From Meloidogyne chitwoodi (lineage: Eukaryota; Nematoda; Chromadorea; Rhabditida; Meloidogynidae), in assembly GCA_015183035.1 (NCBI GenBank), contig JACZZP010000016.1, forward strand, positions 1,240,001 through 1,304,000: a DNA stretch of 64,000 nucleotides, written 5' to 3'. The translations under genes were made by a program, and so were the position numbers. Within the stretch, counting starts at the first letter, position 1, and every line of letters begins with the position of its first letter. Of the stretch, positions 60,100 through 64,000 are shown piece by piece. The notes under the pieces are model-generated. The model saw only the letters and a list, made by a program, of their open reading frames with translations. It did not search any database and was not told the origin of the DNA.

Positions 60100-63000
60100 T
60101 CAAGCATTGAAACGCGTTTTACCCAAAACACTGCCACCATATGGAACTCGTTCATTTAGCAAAGCAAAGTTAATTAAACGTTCTCCGGTAACACGAGGAA
60201 TATATTGTGGAGTAGTTCTGAAAAATTGAGTTTAAAATAATTTAAAAAACAAAAAAAAAACCGTTTCATTTCCAAATAATTATTGCTTCCACGTTTAGCA
60301 AGCTCTTTTGCCTGAAGAACAGGTGATGGAAGAGCAGGTGGCATATTCACGATCTGCCACATATTACATAATCCGAGAATGAACGATTGCATCTCATCAT
60401 TGTTAGCACGAATTTCGTTGATTGGAATCAAATACTGGGGGATTTTTGAAGTTCCCTAAAACGAATTAATTTAAATTAATTTAGAATATATTTGTTTAAC
60501 CTTCAGCGGAAAATGTGCTTGTAAAAAGAATTCATGGAGGTCGACACGAACAAATTTTTTGTCAATGACAGAACCTGGAGTAGTGTTTCGATTGGGACCA
60601 GTATTGAAAAAAAAGCGTTTTGTATGACGCTTATCCACAATAACGAAGACAAATTTAGGAGTCCATTCTTGAATGCAGCTTTTAAAGGTCTGCATAATTC
60701 GTGTAAATTCACCACTGACAGCCTTATTATATCTTAAATTAATAAATTAACAATAAAAACATACATTTGGCACCATCCCTTCACTAATTCCATCACGAAT
60801 AACAAAAATAGTTGAAGGAAGTTTCTGTCGGTTAGCTTTGAGAGTGCTAACAATCATTTTGATCCTTTCACCAAAATAATCAACGTCAAGAACATCTTGC
60901 TTGCAAGGTTGATAAATGTAGTCACCTACAAACTTGACTGGATTTGGCAAATAATTTCCACAATACTAAAAATTATCTTTTAATATAATCTTTATATTTT
61001 ATGTAAACCCCAATAGTCAACGGATCTTCTGAAGTAAATCCTTCCATTCCTTGTTTACTCAATTTGAATTTTTCAAAAGGAGTAGCTTTAGGAGGACGAG
61101 AAGTATCGATACCAAGAACGAGAATGTCTCCAGAAGTCAAATCAAGTTTATTTTTCCTTTAAAATAAACAAGTTATTTTTATAAAAAATAATGCTAACGT
61201 GACTGGATCAAATATTGGCATGTAGTTCAAACCAAAGAGCCTAGAAAGTTAAAAAAAATTTCATTTATTAAAGTTAAAAAACTTCATATTCATCTTGTTG
61301 AGAACATTACTGACAGAAGCAGGACCAGCCTTTCTAATCATTTCCAGATTAACATGTTGAGTAAGAACACTATAACGACGCTCACAAAGTTTAAGTTTAC
61401 CTAAAAGGCAGTTGATTAGAAAAAATTATATTTCGATTACCATGGGATTTGATAAAACGTTCGTCAATGTAGAGGACAAATTGGATTTTTGCCTTAGAGA
61501 ACTCCTCAAAGCGTTGCTCAAGTGCATTCAATTCAACATTTTCAAAGTTTGGCTGAGGCAATTTCATTCCGCGTTGAGACGCCATTCGTTGGATGTCAGA
61601 AATGAACTTTCTGTATTTTATTTATAAACTTTAAAAACAGTAAAAATGTACCCAAATTTATCCTCAGTAACTCTACGCGGAAAAGCAACAATCCAAGAAC
61701 GAAGAACATCCGAAGGCTCCAAATAACGAAGAGGACCACGAACATCAAAAGTACCCTTAAAAATAAATTGTATTAATAATAAAGGAAATACAAAATTGGA
61801 ATAAATTATATAAATCCAAACCCTTTCGTTTTCATTTGGATTAGCCTGAGTATTCCCAAAACGAATAACAGGCAATTTGCGCAAACCAATTGACACGTTG
61901 TTCTGATCACCGCGCAATTTAACACCAAAATGAAACATAAATTTAGCACACTCCCCATCTCTGCCAATACGACGCATTTGTTCTTTGATGAGTTCACTGC
62001 GAACATCAGGCTTCACAGCATTAGCCTAAAATTAATATAAAAACAAAAAATATATTTAGAAAACCGAAAGAAGATCACTTGAGATCTTAGCCATATCATC
62101 GGTCAATTGCATCTTATCAAGAGAAACACGCTGGAATGGCAATATTTCGAGACATTGGAGAGGATAGAGGGCCTAGAAAATAATAAAAAAAGTTTAAATT
62201 TAAAAAATCACATCTCGATCAACATGTTGACGCACTGCAGGCATATTTCCATCAATTTTAACATTTTTCTTCTCAGCAAAGTATTGAATCATTGGAATGT
62301 TGCGTCCATCAATGTCGAAACTAGGAAAAATTTTTTTTAATAAAATTTATATTAACCTAATTTCTGAAACAAGACGATTAGTGATTGAATCAATTACAAT
62401 AACACGAGAAGGAGCATATGTCAAGTAAGCGCTAACACCCTTGTAAAGATGCCCGAAATCTATCCAAAATGCCTCCATTGCTTTACGATCATTTAATCTA
62501 ATCGGATTTTGACGGCGATTGGTAGTAGATCGTATCATTGCATTGGCAATTTCCCCCAAATTTCCAGCAACAAAAAAGGCACATGTCTTAACTAAAAAAT
62601 AAGATAAAAAATTCCTTTTAAAGAAATCTTGCCATCAGCGATAAGAGCAGGACATGGCTTTACATCACCATTAACAATAATACGAACACCCTTGGCTACT
62701 CCATTATGAGTTGTAATAGCTTCGTTTAATTTCTTAGCTTCGGCAATTTCAAAAAGTCTCCCAGGTCCAACAATGCGATGTGTACGTCTAAAATAGTATT
62801 TTAATTTTTTCATTATTAGAATAGTGAAAATATTGTTAATGTTAGAAAATGTTTTCTTTACCTACAATAAATTCAAAATTTGAACTCAAACTAAACTTCT
62901 AATCGGGTAATTTGGAAATAAATAAGAAATGCATCAATAGTAGGAAGTTTTTATCTACTATTTAAAATTTACGCATTAATGAAAGACTGCGAAGTCAACA

Positions 63001-63793
63001 TCTCAAAAAATGTACGTAGAGAATGATCTGCTTGTAAATGTGGTGCCGGGCAAAGAGCTGACGTAATGTCGTTCAAATTCATCTCGTGACTGGAGCCTTT
63101 ACAAGGTTGTAACTCGAAAGTAATTGTCGCATTATAGAGAAATTTACGACAAAATTCGCTCATCCGCTCTGGTTTAATCTCGCATGTCTAAATAAAAAGA
63201 AAATAATTTATATTTTTAGTAACATTTTTTCAAAAATTTAAGATTTATCCGATCTTTATCTACATAAATAGTTCACACAAATGTGGACAATATTTAAAAC
63301 TAACCAATGCAGGAACACGACAATTCGTGAACAAAATTTTTCGGTTGTCATATACGAAAAGGACCTAAAATTAAAAATGTTTAGTCATATTGTAATATTA
63401 AATTACTTTTCCATTACCACCACCAAAGCCTTGTGTATTTTCGAACACATCTTTTACCAATTCGAAGCAAATGTCACGAAGGAGTCCTTTTTTCCCATCA
63501 TCTCCAGCTCCTTTAGTTAGACTTTTGTCCTTAACCTTGTCTGAAAGCTCTACGTCATAACGATAGACCATTACAGCACCCGGTTTTACATCAAACCTAG
63601 ATTTTTGATATTTTAGTTAAATTTATATTATAATCGAACGTATAAAAGTTCGCCAATCCATCAATGTTTTTGATAAACTGATTTGCTTGTGGCGGAATAT
63701 TCTGAAAATTTGTTAATTTATTTTTTTAAGTCGAATTTTTCAACTTACGGCAGCAACTCGAATGTTAGCAACTACTTGAGACAGATCCGGCAT
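60100..63793 (-). CDS. Argonaute protein, nematode-type, with slicer residues
   Basis: About fifteen short-intron exons. The start MPDLSQVVANIRVAA leads into an N domain (VMVYRYDVEL), the linker (RTHRIVGPGR), a PAZ region (IQYFAEKKNVKIDGNMPAV, then LYPLQCLEILPFQR), a MID domain (IQFVLYIDERF, LCERRYSVLTQHVNL, SVSNVLNKM) and a PIWI domain (ILVLGIDTSRPP, TIFVIRDGISEGMVPN, VDKRHTKRFFF, EFFLQAHFPLKGTSKIPQY), ending VPYGGSVLGKTRFNA. The two Asp residues (GIDTS and RDG) and the His (QAHF) of the catalytic set are present; the glutamate finger position looks like Asp (CKQDVL), which needs an alignment. Such proteins bind small RNAs and silence matching transcripts. The style suggests the nematode-specific WAGO/CSR-1 branch more than AGO1/2 or PIWI, but the clade is inference. 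The open reading is intact throughout. Confidence 0.92.
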
Positions 63794-64000
63794 TTTGGCG
63801 TTGGAATTTTAGGTCGGAAAATTTAAATTCAATAAAATCAAATGCTGAAATTATGGTTGTACAAGTAAATTAAATAATTTTTTTATTTACAAGCCTTAAC
63901 TTACACTACAATATTAGTTTGATATCAATGTTAAAATAAATTATAATTGCAAAATAAAGCTAAAATAATTTAATGCCCGCTGCGTAAATATCCTAAACTA

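Overview
The window is very AT-rich eukaryotic DNA. Its genes are broken by many short AT-only introns (about 30-100 nt, GT...AG, full of TTAATTAA runs). Coding sequence leans to A/T codons and Asn/Lys/Ile-rich low-complexity stretches. A major sperm protein domain, a nematode-type Argonaute, and a TTTTCAG acceptor just upstream of one ATG all point to a nematode. The base composition and gene style suggest a root-knot nematode (Meloidogyne); that genus call is inference.

Layout. 1.9-5.0 kb (+): a Tiki/TRABD2-like membrane protein. 5.4-8.6 kb (-): a rhodopsin-family peptide GPCR. 8.6-14.2 kb: gene-poor DNA with one 0.9-kb inverted-repeat element. 14.2-16.6 kb (-): the 3' part of a CUB + LDLa + transmembrane receptor. 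16.8-24.2 kb: a higher-order repeat of alternating A and B units, each with inverted-repeat ends; B units carry a 33-bp minisatellite and a tRNA-like box. 24.2-27.9 kb: gene-free, with a foldback element. 27.9-32.8 kb (+): a PRRC2/BAT2-like gene with a nearly perfect internal duplication. 33.1-35.9 kb (-): an RMDN (regulator of microtubule dynamics) gene. 36.6-44.5 kb (+): a giant EGF/cadherin-like extracellular protein.

44.6-47.9 kb (-) holds three close genes: a TruA/PUSL1 pseudouridine synthase, an MSP-domain gene whose first exon copies that of the synthase, and a small secreted-type Lys/Ser-rich protein. 48.1-49.8 kb (+): a membrane-anchored DYQTL-repeat protein. 50.8-52.7 kb (+): a class-III PLP enzyme (ETNPPL/PHYKPL type). 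53.2-55.7 kb (+): an HHAT-like MBOAT acyltransferase. 56.0-59.0 kb (-): a polypeptide GalNAc-transferase. 60.1-63.8 kb (-): an Argonaute.

The genes do not form one pathway; several act in secretion, the cell surface or extracellular signalling (Tiki-like, CUB receptor, HHAT-like, GalNAc-T, EGF/cadherin protein, GPCR). The strongest leads are the PUS-MSP chimeric gene, the Tiki-like protein with both zinc motifs altered, the homogenised duplication inside the PRRC2 gene, and the A/B higher-order repeat beside the cut-off CUB receptor. Gene models were built by hand from splice sites, reading frame and remembered family motifs; no search was run.
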